A DNA stretch of 16,228 nt from Cyclobacteriaceae bacterium (GCA_029882675.1 JAOUKJ010000029.1:1-16228); one strand, 5' to 3'; positions 7,245 through 15,576 are shown, numbered from the stretch's first letter. The notes: a model not told the origin generated them from the letters alone. Numbers and translations: made by a program.

Positions 7245-7990
7245 TGTTTAGCGCTGTAAAGCATCTTGCCGCCTTTTTTCAGGGTTATTCTGCAAATGAG
7301 AAGAAACTCATTGCAGCGTTCAAATCGCTGACAGGGAAAAGACCCCTTAACATCAATGTTTTTAAACTGGCATTACAACACCGGTCAATGGCGCCGCGTG
7401 ACAGGAATGGCTTTGTAGAATCAAACGAAAGGCTGGAGTTTTTGGGTGATGCTGTACTAAGCTCCATTGTGGCCGATTACCTGTTTAAAAAATACCCCTA
7501 CAAAGATGAGGGTTTTCTGACTGAAATCCGGTCAAGAATAGTGAACAGGGAGTCTCTTAATGTAGTGGCTCGAAAATTGGGTGTACCTCAACTTATGAAC
7601 CTGTGTGATGCAAAGCTGTCGGGTTCAAAACAATCCTATAAGTCAATATACGGAAATTCACTCGAAGCCATCGTAGGTGCTATTTACCTGGACAGGGGCT
7701 ATTCCTTCTGTTATCAGTTTGTGCAAAATAAAATTATAGCCCCTAATTTCAACCTCAGTGAAATAGTCGCCTCAACAACAAACTTTAAGAGTAAACTGAT
7801 CGAGTGGGGGCAGAAGGAAGTGATAGATGTGCGCTTCGAAACCAGTGAATCTGAAAAAAATGGTAAGTTTAAGGAATTTATTTCTGATGTAATTGTTGAC
7901 GGTAAATCCGTTTGCAAAGGCTATGGACATAATAAAAAGAAAGCCGAGCAGGATGCTGCCTTTAATGCGATTGAAAAATTAAATATCTGA
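7244..7990 (+). CDS. rnc: Ribonuclease III
   Basis: Cleaves double-stranded RNA, including rRNA precursors. The 248-residue protein contains the RNase III signature ERLEFLGDAVL with Glu62, Glu65 and Asp69 (E. coli Glu38, Glu41, Asp45), and the second metal-site motif GNSLEAIVGAIYLD with Glu141 (E. coli Glu117). At the place of E. coli Asp114 it has Asn138. The C-terminal dsRNA-binding domain runs from about 178 to 247 and ends with the expected KKKAEQDAAFNAIEKL helix. An N-terminal extension of about 25 residues precedes the catalytic domain. The GTG start overlaps the fabF stop (TAGTG), pointing to coupled translation. It is followed by nadE after 2 bases. Confidence 0.95.
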   Translation: MFSAVKHLAAFFQGYSANEKKLIAAFKSLTGKRPLNINVFKLALQHRSMAPRDRNGFVESNERLEFLGDAVLSSIVADYLFKKYPYKDEGFLTEIRSRIVNRESLNVVARKLGVPQLMNLCDAKLSGSKQSYKSIYGNSLEAIVGAIYLDRGYSFCYQFVQNKIIAPNFNLSEIVASTTNFKSKLIEWGQKEVIDVRFETSESEKNGKFKEFISDVIVDGKSVCKGYGHNKKKAEQDAAFNAIEKLNI

Positions 7991-7992
7991 AA

Positions 7993-9831
7993 ATGATTAA
8001 GCTGGCCGGAGCGGCGCTCAACCAAACACCATTGGACTGGGAGGGGAACATGGTCAATATACTGGAGGCCATTCGTGCCGCCCAAATCAAAGAAGTTGAT
8101 ATACTCAATCTCCCTGAACTTTGCATCACAGGCTATGGTTGTCAGGATGTGTTTTTGGCAAAATGGGTAGCGGAAAAAGCCCTTGAGAAATTGCAGGCTA
8201 TTATACCACATACAGAAAATATAACGGTATCTCTTGGTCTGCCAATTTGGTATGAAGGTGTCCTTTATAATGGAGTAGCTTGTGTTTCTGATCGAAAACT
8301 GTTGGGAATAACGGCCAAGCAAAACCTGGCCAATGATGGGGTTTATTATGAAACCAGGTGGTTTAGTCCCTGGAAATCAGGGCAGCAGGCTGTCCTTGAT
8401 TTCAATGGTGAAAATATTCGGTTTGGAGATTTGATTTATGAGGTATGCGGCGTCCGTATGGCATTCGAAATATGTGAAGATGCCTGGGTGGAAAACAGGC
8501 CGGCATGCCGTTTTGTGACGCAAAATGTTCAATTGGTTCTTAACCCCAGTGCTTCCCATTTTACTTTCGGCAAAACCGGAGTGAGGGAAAGGTTGATGGC
8601 CGACAGTTCCCGGAAGTTTGATTGCACCTACCTATTTACCAATATGCTGGGCAATGAGGCGGGAAGGATGATCTATGAAGGCGATGTGATTCTTGCGCAA
8701 AAGGGGAAAATTATTAAAAGAAATAAATGGTTGTCTTTTGATAATGTTTCGCTGCTTACGGCTGAGGTAAATATAGACACCGATCAAAATAAGGAAGCGG
8801 AGGAGTATCAATCCAATAGAAATGAAGAATTTGCCCAGGCTGTGGCCCTGGGCCTTTTTGATTATATGCGGAAATCAAAAAGTAAGGGTTTTGTGGTTTC
8901 ATTGAGTGGTGGGGCTGATTCAGCTTGTTGTGCGGTTCTTATTTGCGAAATGGTGAAGCGGGGAGTGAAGGAATTGGGGGTTGAGGAATTTGCCCGTAAG
9001 GCGGGCCGTGATGAATGGGCTCATTTATCTGCCGATGAAATAATTACCGAGGCACTTACCTGTATTTATCAGGCTGCAGACAATTCCTCTGATGACACCT
9101 TTGCCGCAGCCCGGGGATTGGCACTTTCTGTAAATGCTTCTTTTTCCAATTGGGACATTTCAGCTGAGGTATCAGGAATAAATAATAAAGTTGAGAAAGT
9201 TCTCGGCAGGAAGCTGACCTGGGCACAGGATGATATCGCCTTGCAAAATGTGCAGGCAAGAATGCGTTCACCCGGTATATGGATGTTGGCCAATATTAAA
9301 AATGCCCTGTTGATTACCACTTCCAATCGCAGTGAAGGAGATGTGGGGTATGCTACAATGGATGGGGATATGTCGGGCAGCCTGGCGCCTTTGGCAGGAG
9401 TGGATAAGCCTTTTGTGCGACAATGGCTATTATGGGCCGAGGAAGAGCTGGGATATGAAGGGCTGAAGCAGATCAACAAACTGGCTCCCACAGCGGAACT
9501 GAGACCTCCGGGTGACCATCAAACAGACGAAGATGACCTGATGCCTTATGATGTGCTGGTGGAAATAGAAAGGTTGGCCGTGTTCAAACGTCATTCACCG
9601 ATGGAAGTATTTGATGTATTGAAAAGGAATTTAACTTTACCGCCGGAGCTTTTAAAAGAATTTATATCCAGATTTTATCGCTTATGGTCGGTAAATCAAT
9701 GGAAAAGAGAACGAATGGCTCCTTCTTTTCATCTGGATGATTTTAATATTGATCCCAAAACATGGTGCAGGTTCCCGATTTTAAGTAGGGCTTTTCAGCA
9801 GGAGATCGATGAATTAAAAATGGAAAACTAA
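7993..9831 (+). CDS. nadE: Glutamine-dependent NAD+ synthetase
   Basis: Last step of NAD synthesis: nicotinate adenine dinucleotide, ATP and glutamine give NAD. The 612-residue protein has two fused domains. The N-terminal nitrilase-type glutaminase (about 1-270) has the triad Glu42 (LPELC), Lys109 (TAKQNL) and Cys161 (EICEDAW). The C-terminal synthetase (about 275-612) has the ATP PP-loop SLSGGADSA (305-310 core), the substrate stretch TTSNRSEGDVGYATMDGD and the PTAELRP segment. Both active sites look intact, so it should take ammonia from glutamine rather than need free ammonia. It starts 2 bases after rnc, the likely last gene of the acpP operon. It is followed by a gap of 57 bases with a new promoter. 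Confidence 0.97.
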   Translation: MIKLAGAALNQTPLDWEGNMVNILEAIRAAQIKEVDILNLPELCITGYGCQDVFLAKWVAEKALEKLQAIIPHTENITVSLGLPIWYEGVLYNGVACVSDRKLLGITAKQNLANDGVYYETRWFSPWKSGQQAVLDFNGENIRFGDLIYEVCGVRMAFEICEDAWVENRPACRFVTQNVQLVLNPSASHFTFGKTGVRERLMADSSRKFDCTYLFTNMLGNEAGRMIYEGDVILAQKGKIIKRNKWLSFDNVSLLTAEVNIDTDQNKEAEEYQSNRNEEFAQAVALGLFDYMRKSKSKGFVVSLSGGADSACCAVLICEMVKRGVKELGVEEFARKAGRDEWAHLSADEIITEALTCIYQAADNSSDDTFAAARGLALSVNASFSNWDISAEVSGINNKVEKVLGRKLTWAQDDIALQNVQARMRSPGIWMLANIKNALLITTSNRSEGDVGYATMDGDMSGSLAPLAGVDKPFVRQWLLWAEEELGYEGLKQINKLAPTAELRPPGDHQTDEDDLMPYDVLVEIERLAVFKRHSPMEVFDVLKRNLTLPPELLKEFISRFYRLWSVNQWKRERMAPSFHLDDFNIDPKTWCRFPILSRAFQQEIDELKMEN

Positions 9832-9841
9832 TATGATACAA

Positions 9842-9872
9842 TTCGGGATTCGGAAATTAATATCTATTTTTG
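9842..9872 (+). promoter_or_regulatory. Candidate Bacteroidota-type promoter for lgt
   Basis: TATTTTTG at 9865-9872 matches the TAnnTTTG box exactly. At the N19 distance upstream is TTCG (9842-9845), one base from TTTG, so the upstream element is weaker. It lies in the 57-base gap after nadE and would start transcription about 10 bases before the lgt ATG at 9889, giving a very short leader. Confidence 0.45.
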
Positions 9873-9888
9873 GCAAAATTTTATATAA

Positions 9889-11028
9889 ATGGGTATTTTG
9901 AATTATTTTATCTGGAACGCTAATCCTGAAATCTTTAGTTGGAACTTTATACACCTTAGGTGGTATGGCTTGTTGTTTGCCCTGGGGTTTATCATAAGTC
10001 AGCAGGTGCTTTACTACATATACAAGAAGGAGGGAAAGCCGGTCAGTGACATTGATGTTCTTACAGTGTTTATGGTCATTGCCACGATTGTAGGAGCACG
10101 CCTTGGTCATGTGTTCTTTTATGAGCCTGCTAAATACCTGGCAAATCCGATAGAGATATTGATGATCCAAAAAGGAGGCCTGGCTAGTCATGGGGCAGCT
10201 GTGGGTATTCTTTTTGCCATTTGGTTATATTCCCGTTATGATATACGGTTTAAATCGTTCTGGTTTTCGGTAAAAAGAATAAGCCGACCTGGTCAAAGTT
10301 ATTTACAGGTGCTTGACAGATTGGTGATTTTTATAGCCATGACAGGTGCCCTGATCAGAATTGGTAATTTTATCAATAGTGAAATTGAAGGGGAGCCGAC
10401 TGGTGGGAAAAATGGTGTGTTATTTGCACATAACATCACAGAACGACTAGTATATCCCAATTCAGCATTGGCCAGCGTAGAATATGCTGTGGGTGATAGT
10501 ATTAGTACGGAAAGTGAATATGTGCCATTGAAAATTCTGATCGCGTTTAAAGGCGGATATGATGAAAATCTTATGCGTAGATATATGTCTAATCAGGTGA
10601 AGAATGTGCTGGCCAGTGATGCTTATGCCAGTAAATACGTTCATGAACCGATAGGAACACCATTGGATTACAGCCTGATTAATGATAACGGTGTTTGGAC
10701 AGGTATTATCCGAACACAAGCTGTTTTGAGGTATCCGTCGCAATTGTACGAGGCCGCAGGTTATTTTCTGGTATTCGTTTTACTCTTCCTGATTTGGAGA
10801 AAATATAAAGAAAATACACCTGAAGGACGAATTTTCGGACTGTTTCTGATTATTTTATGGAGTCTGCGAATACTCTTTGAGTTTGTGAAAGAAAATCAGG
10901 TGGAGTTTGAGGAAGGAATGAAGCTCAATATGGGACAGATACTCAGCGTGCCACTGGTGCTGGTCGGGGTGTTTATCCTTATCAGGTCATTTTCAGAAAA
11001 GGCCAAAACCATCGCGACAAAGGAATGA
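9889..11028 (+). CDS. lgt: Prolipoprotein diacylglyceryl transferase
   Basis: Inner-membrane enzyme that transfers diacylglycerol from phosphatidylglycerol to the lipobox Cys of prolipoproteins, the first step of lipoprotein maturation. The 379 residues include several membrane helices (about 23-45, 58-78, 98-115, 145-160, 288-303, 315-333, 348-366). Key motifs are LRWYGLLFALGF, His101 (SHGAAVG, E. coli His103), the signature IRIGNFINSEIEGEPT with Arg157 (E. coli Arg143), YPSQLYEA, and Arg327 with Glu331 in the sixth conserved block. It is much longer than E. coli Lgt (291): about 115 residues lie between the signature and YPSQLYEA, against about 45 in E. coli, and the loop at about 117-142 is also enlarged. 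It seems to have its own promoter after nadE. Confidence 0.95.
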   Translation: MGILNYFIWNANPEIFSWNFIHLRWYGLLFALGFIISQQVLYYIYKKEGKPVSDIDVLTVFMVIATIVGARLGHVFFYEPAKYLANPIEILMIQKGGLASHGAAVGILFAIWLYSRYDIRFKSFWFSVKRISRPGQSYLQVLDRLVIFIAMTGALIRIGNFINSEIEGEPTGGKNGVLFAHNITERLVYPNSALASVEYAVGDSISTESEYVPLKILIAFKGGYDENLMRRYMSNQVKNVLASDAYASKYVHEPIGTPLDYSLINDNGVWTGIIRTQAVLRYPSQLYEAAGYFLVFVLLFLIWRKYKENTPEGRIFGLFLIILWSLRILFEFVKENQVEFEEGMKLNMGQILSVPLVLVGVFILIRSFSEKAKTIATKE

Positions 11029-11069
11029 CTTTATTTTGATAAACAATATTAATATCAATAGCTGATAAT

Positions 11070-12512
11070 ATGCTTGCCTGGTTTTTATCCTTGACCATGT
11101 TTTTCCAAGTACCTGGAGCCGGAAACGGTTCGGTGGAGGAGTATGTGGTTGAAGTACAGCAGGATACCATCAAATCAGAGCGATGGGTAGAGATAGATAA
11201 TATTGTGGTGCATGGGAATAAGCGCACAAGGAGAGATATTATTACCCGCGAAATGCAGCTGAAACAGGGAAGTATTATTTTCCTTCCCGACCTTAAGGAG
11301 CAGGTAGAAATAGACAGAAAACAAATATACAATACCAGCCTTTTTAATAAGGTAGAGACATCCATACTCGAATTAGGCCAGGAGAAGGTAGATATTGTCA
11401 TTGAAGTAAATGAAAGGTGGTACACCTTTCCGTCTCCTATCCTTGAGTTGGCCGACCTCCATTTTAATGACTGGTGGGTAAATCGCAACCACGACCTGTC
11501 AAGGATCAATTATGGTATGCGCCTTTATCAAAGAAATGTGCGCGGTAGAAATGAAACACTGCGGGTGACTGCACAGTTGGGGTACACAAAAAAGCTTGGA
11601 CTTAACTACGTGATGCCCTACCTGGATAAGGCCCAGCATCATGGCCTGGAATTGAAGTCTTACTATACGCAAAACTCAAGGACTCCGGTGTTTACCGAGA
11701 ACCATAAACGTATTGAAGTTAAACAAGACTTCCCCATTATCAATTCCTCAGGGGGTGGCTTTACCTACAGATACCGTAATGCTGTAGATAAATACCATTA
11801 TTTGGATGTGGGTGTTAAAAAAACAGTGATTGATGATACCATCCGGCAAGTCAACCCTCAATATTTTTCCAATGCGAAAAATCATCAGAACTTTTTCAGT
11901 ATTGCCTATGGCTTTAGAAAAGACAAACGGGATGTTTCTGCATACCCGCTAAAGGGGTATATGTTCGATGTGTCACTCAGAAAAGTAGGACTCGGTATAT
12001 TTGATGATGTGAACTATGCCTCTGGTTTTATGAGGTTTGCCGGTTATCTGGATCTGGGAAAAAAATTCTATGTGGCTAACTTAACAGCCCTTTACGGTAA
12101 CAGTACAAAAAAAATATCCTACAATAATTATTACGGACTGGGATTTGGTGGAAATTTTGTCAGGGGATACGATCTTTACGTCATTGAAGGTCCGCAGTTT
12201 TTCCTGAATAAAACCACCTTTAAAAAACTGCTCTTTTCTACTGTGGCAGAGTTTAATTCTATACCGGTCGATCAATTCAAACATTTCCCTTTGGCTATTT
12301 ACCTGAAGACCTACTTTGATTTTGGCTACGTGAAAAATTATGACAATTACCTGCTCAATACATTATTTACTGATAAATTAATCTACGGTACGGGAGTCGG
12401 GATCGATATCATTACCGCTTACGATATTGTGATGCGGCTTGAATACCCCCTTAACCAGGTAAGCAAAGAGGAACCTAAACGGTTGTCTTTTTATTTGAAG
12501 AAAGAGTTCTGA
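11070..12512 (+). CDS. Omp85-family (BamA/TamA-like) outer membrane protein with one POTRA domain
   Basis: A 480-residue predicted outer-membrane protein. A short hydrophobic N-terminus (LAWFLSLTMFF) fits a signal peptide, although it lacks the usual basic start. One POTRA-like domain occupies about residues 38-125 (IDNIVVHGNKRTRRDII, then IYNTSLFNKVE and VDIVIEVNERW). The rest is a beta barrel with alternating aromatic strands, a GFGGNFVRGYD segment that resembles the conserved loop-6 VRGY/F motif, and a terminal Phe, as is usual for Bam substrates. It is far shorter than BamA (five POTRA domains, about 800 residues), so it is not the main assembly factor. It could be a translocation or assembly helper, or a surface-protein export pore. 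It lies 41 bases after lgt and may share its transcript. Confidence 0.82.
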   Translation: MLAWFLSLTMFFQVPGAGNGSVEEYVVEVQQDTIKSERWVEIDNIVVHGNKRTRRDIITREMQLKQGSIIFLPDLKEQVEIDRKQIYNTSLFNKVETSILELGQEKVDIVIEVNERWYTFPSPILELADLHFNDWWVNRNHDLSRINYGMRLYQRNVRGRNETLRVTAQLGYTKKLGLNYVMPYLDKAQHHGLELKSYYTQNSRTPVFTENHKRIEVKQDFPIINSSGGGFTYRYRNAVDKYHYLDVGVKKTVIDDTIRQVNPQYFSNAKNHQNFFSIAYGFRKDKRDVSAYPLKGYMFDVSLRKVGLGIFDDVNYASGFMRFAGYLDLGKKFYVANLTALYGNSTKKISYNNYYGLGFGGNFVRGYDLYVIEGPQFFLNKTTFKKLLFSTVAEFNSIPVDQFKHFPLAIYLKTYFDFGYVKNYDNYLLNTLFTDKLIYGTGVGIDIITAYDIVMRLEYPLNQVSKEEPKRLSFYLKKEF

Positions 12513-12796
12513 TCCGGAATTCACTCAGGTGATATCTTTCCCTTCTGCCAAGAAGCTTTATTAACACACTCTTATAAGTCTTTCAAAAGGCCAGTATTTC
12601 ATCTCAGCCTGAATAATCGTTTGCTGCAGACGAAAATATGAATGACGGGACTATGAAAAATAATTCCAAATCGTAATTTTTATATTTAATTATATGGTGT
12701 ATAATAATTGGTTATCACTCATTCGTTTGATCTAAATATAAATAAAAAGATAAAAAATAATTAAAATAAATAAATATAACGTATATTTAAGAGTAA
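12513..12796. other. AT-rich intergenic region before the outer-membrane gene pair
   Basis: These 284 bases hold no convincing gene. AT content rises sharply from about 12660 to 12790, where runs of A and T dominate. No clear TTTG/TAnnTTTG pair was found; TTCGTTTG at 12722-12729 matches the downstream box with one mismatch but lacks an upstream partner. The right end carries one arm of an inverted repeat, listed separately. It probably contains the promoter of the downstream pair, but I cannot place it. Confidence 0.6.
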
Positions 12797-12828
12797 ATGC
12801 ATTATATGTACAAGATATACGTTATATT
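12773..12828 (+). repeat. 14-base inverted repeat flanking the start of the PorV-like gene
   Basis: The arm at 12773-12786 (AATATAACGTATAT) is the exact reverse complement of 12815-12828 (ATATACGTTATATT). The 28-base loop between them contains both candidate start codons, at 12797 and 12806. The left arm is also nearly self-complementary with its flank (AAATATA-ACG-TATATTT at 12772-12788), so it could be an operator as well as an mRNA hairpin. The stem is mostly A-T pairs with two G-C pairs, so its stability is modest. Confidence 0.4.
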
Positions 12829-13615
12829 GATGCTGTTGTCATGTTTTGTAGGTGGTAACTGCCAGATAATAACGACTGCTGATGGTACGAGAGGCGCTGC
12901 CATGGGGGGTGCCCTGGCGGTGTCGGGCCAGGCAGAGGCAGGCATCATAAATCCGGCCGGTATCTACGCTGATTTTTCCAGGGGAGTCATCGCATTGGCC
13001 GGGCGAAATTATTACGGTCTGGACGGATTATATTGGGCTTCACTACGTGTTGTGCGGAAGTTTAAACCAGGGACTTTTAGTCTGGCAATGCACCATAACG
13101 GTTATTCCGGGTTTAATATTCGGGAGGTTTCGTTATCGTGGGCAGGAAAAGCAGGTATTGCTACACTTGGGTTGGCAGGGGGTGTAAAGCAGGTATATGT
13201 AGCGGGTGTGGGGACACGCTTTTTGTATAGTCTTGATTTTGGTGGTATTGTTGATTTGAGTGAAAAGATCAAATATGGAGCATATGCCCTTAACCTCAAT
13301 CATCCCATAATCTCAAAAGATGACCGGGAATACTGGCCATTGGTGCTGGTAGTTGGCATGGAATACACCCCGCACAGTAAAGTGGTTACGGTATTGAATG
13401 TGCGGGAGTCATTCAATAGTTTGCCGGTGGTACATGCTGGGGTGGAATACAACCTCATAAGGTTATTTTGGCTACGCACAGGAGCATCTTCAAGACCGGT
13501 ACAGGGTCATTACGGCCTGGGATTTCAAGCGGGTAAATGGATGATGGATTATGTCTGCAGAAGCGATCTTAAACTAGGAAGCAGTCATCAATGGAGCGTA
13601 TTATTCTCTTTCTGA
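12797..13615 (+). CDS. PorV/UPF0164-like outer membrane beta-barrel protein
   Basis: A 272-residue exported protein. The signal peptide is clear (basic start, hydrophobic YVILMLLSCFVGG, probable cleavage near residue 22 or 23 at NCQ). The mature N-terminus has the pattern GTRGAAMGGA followed by INPAG, like the GARAAGMGGA...NPAGL start of PorV, PorQ and UPF0164 proteins of the FadL-like barrel group. The remainder alternates in beta-strand fashion and ends in Phe, as outer-membrane barrels do. In Bacteroidota such proteins include PorV, the shuttle of type IX secretion, but this one is shorter and no other por genes are in view, so a type IX role is only a possibility. A second ATG at 12806 could also be the start. 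Its end overlaps the next gene by 25 bases. Confidence 0.75.
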   Translation: MHYMYKIYVILMLLSCFVGGNCQIITTADGTRGAAMGGALAVSGQAEAGIINPAGIYADFSRGVIALAGRNYYGLDGLYWASLRVVRKFKPGTFSLAMHHNGYSGFNIREVSLSWAGKAGIATLGLAGGVKQVYVAGVGTRFLYSLDFGGIVDLSEKIKYGAYALNLNHPIISKDDREYWPLVLVVGMEYTPHSKVVTVLNVRESFNSLPVVHAGVEYNLIRLFWLRTGASSRPVQGHYGLGFQAGKWMMDYVCRSDLKLGSSHQWSVLFSF

Positions 13616-15576
13616 TTTTAGCTTTTGTGTCGGTTAATGGCCAGGCACAATATGCTGACGACCTTCCAGCCGTCATTGGAAATATGATGTTAGGAGAGCA
13701 ACTGGAGGAAGAGCATGCCGGTATTCTTGAAAATCTGACCACCCTCTTTGAGCAGCCGTTGGACTTGAATAATGCCAGAGAAGAGGAATTGAAATTTCTG
13801 GGCCTTTCGCAGGAACAATCAGACAATCTCCTGCGGCACATCAGTCAATACGGGCAATTGGCCTCATTGTTTGAACTACAGTTGGTGGAAGGTTTTGACC
13901 TTGAATTGATTGATAAAATTGCACCTTTTGTACGGGTTGATAACGCCGTATACACCGACAAGCCCTGGCTGAAAACTATTTTTGACGATAAGAATAATTA
14001 TTATTTTCAACGTTGGGAGATAAATACGACTGCAATGGCTCAGGTATCGGAATACAAGGTGCTCACAAGGTTTAGGTCGTCAAAGAAAGATAATTACAGT
14101 ATGGGCATTACGATGGAAAAGGATGCCGGTGAAAAATTTGCATGGAATCCGCACTTAAAATCCTATGGTTTCGATTTCTACTCCTTTCATTTCAGCTTAT
14201 ACAACAGGGGCAGGATTAAACAATTGACATTGGGTGATTTCAGTGCTCAGTTTGGAGAAGGACTAATATTTAGTGCTGGCTTTTCGTTGGGTAAAAGTTA
14301 TGAGACTATACTTACTGTAAAGCGCGTGGTGGAAGGTGTCAGGCCGTTTACCTCCGCTACCGAGGCCGGGTATTTCAGGGGGGGGTCTCTGACGTATAAC
14401 CTTTCAAAAAGGCTTGATTTGACACTTATTGCTTCTGCTGATCAGCGCGATGCGGTGGTGAAGGAGGGCGTGGATGGGTTGTACTTTGGTAGTATAAATA
14501 ATACGGGCTACCACCGCACTGAAAGCGAAATGAGTTCTAAAAACAGGATATGGGTCATGGATGGGGGTAGTGTACTTCAATATTCCGGTGGCCGTATTCC
14601 CCTGCAATTTGGTGCTATGCTGTTATATTCATTTTTTGAGCATCCCCGGATACTGGAAAATAAGCCAAAATACTACTACGAATTTCAGGGATCTGAAAAT
14701 TGGGCTTCCGGCTTTTATGCGAATTACAGGTGGAGAAATACCTTATGGTTTCATGAAAGCGGACTTTCCAATTTTAAAAATCCGGGAATGCTTACAGGTA
14801 CATTGATCAACCTGTCAGCAGACCTGGAGTTGTCTTTGATTTGTCGGTATTATTCCAGGGGGTTTACTTCTTTTTATGGAAGGGCTTTTGGGGAATTGTC
14901 TAGAAATATTAACGAGAAGGGGATTTATACGGGCATCAAGTACAGCATAAGCAAATATGCCACTTTATATAGTTATATAGATCGTTTCCGTTTCCCCTGG
15001 CTTCGGCACAACGTAAATAGCCCGGATGCGGGGTATGAATACCTGATGGGACTGGTGATGCGACCGGTAAAAAAAGTGAATGTCAATATGCGATGGAGAA
15101 AGGAAGAAAAGGGTAGGAATACAGATGGAGGCCCACTTCATCAGGTCAGGGGGGTGGTTAAAAATAATTACCTGATGGGAATATCCATTGATGTTCATTC
15201 AAAATTAGTGATGAAAAGTCGGTTGCAGGGTAGTATTACCCATGCGGACAACCAGCGTAGTACAGGTTTTCTTATTGCCCAGGATCTGAATTTTAATGGG
15301 GGTAAAATAGGCCTTTCTGCCAGGGTACAACTGTTTTCTACGGGTGATTATGCCAATAGACAATACATCTACGAGCGGGCCCCTATGTATGCTATGGCTT
15401 TGCCGGCTTTTCAGGGGGAAGGAACCAGAAAATATATATTGCTGCGGTACAAGATGAATAATAAAATGGACTGTTGGATAAAGGTTGCACAAACCCTGGC
15501 CTTAAACCCTTTGAAAGCAGGTGACACTGAAAATGCCAGCGCCAACTTAAATTTTCAGTGGAGGTACAAAATTTAA
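13591..15576 (+). CDS. Outer membrane beta-barrel protein with N-terminal helix-hairpin-helix domain
   Basis: A 661-residue exported protein. The signal peptide is MERIILFLILAFVSVNGQAQ with cleavage after QAQ. Residues about 56-116 form a ComEA/T2SK-like helix-hairpin-helix domain: LDLNNAREEELKFLGLS, then QYGQLASLFELQLVEGFD and the end helix IDKIAPFVRV. The rest (about 125-661) is rich in alternating aromatic strands and carries GDFSAQFGEGLIFSAGFSLGK, a pattern I associate with a large Bacteroidota family of HhH-plus-barrel proteins. The domain order would put HhH in the periplasm with the barrel in the outer membrane. HhH units often bind DNA, as in ComEA, but here this is unproved. It overlaps the PorV-like gene by 25 bases, so the two are probably made together. 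Confidence 0.78.
   Translation: MERIILFLILAFVSVNGQAQYADDLPAVIGNMMLGEQLEEEHAGILENLTTLFEQPLDLNNAREEELKFLGLSQEQSDNLLRHISQYGQLASLFELQLVEGFDLELIDKIAPFVRVDNAVYTDKPWLKTIFDDKNNYYFQRWEINTTAMAQVSEYKVLTRFRSSKKDNYSMGITMEKDAGEKFAWNPHLKSYGFDFYSFHFSLYNRGRIKQLTLGDFSAQFGEGLIFSAGFSLGKSYETILTVKRVVEGVRPFTSATEAGYFRGGSLTYNLSKRLDLTLIASADQRDAVVKEGVDGLYFGSINNTGYHRTESEMSSKNRIWVMDGGSVLQYSGGRIPLQFGAMLLYSFFEHPRILENKPKYYYEFQGSENWASGFYANYRWRNTLWFHESGLSNFKNPGMLTGTLINLSADLELSLICRYYSRGFTSFYGRAFGELSRNINEKGIYTGIKYSISKYATLYSYIDRFRFPWLRHNVNSPDAGYEYLMGLVMRPVKKVNVNMRWRKEEKGRNTDGGPLHQVRGVVKNNYLMGISIDVHSKLVMKSRLQGSITHADNQRSTGFLIAQDLNFNGGKIGLSARVQLFSTGDYANRQYIYERAPMYAMALPAFQGEGTRKYILLRYKMNNKMDCWIKVAQTLALNPLKAGDTENASANLNFQWRYKI

Noticed and set aside
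11031..11038. TTATTTTG before the Omp85 gene as a promoter box
   Set aside because: One mismatch to TAnnTTTG and no upstream TTTG at the proper distance; the gene may be read from the lgt promoter.
11036..11058. TTGATA/TATCAA inverted repeat in the lgt-Omp85 gap
   Set aside because: Only six pairs around an 11-base AT-rich loop, as expected by chance in such sequence.
12638..12676. Tiny open frame (ATG at 12638, 12 codons) in the AT-rich gap
   Set aside because: Too short, with no start-site context or recognisable sequence.
12797..12865. Lipoprotein signal in the PorV-like protein (Cys near the end of the hydrophobic stretch)
   Set aside because: The residues before the Cys (GGN) do not match a lipobox, so signal peptidase I cleavage is more likely.
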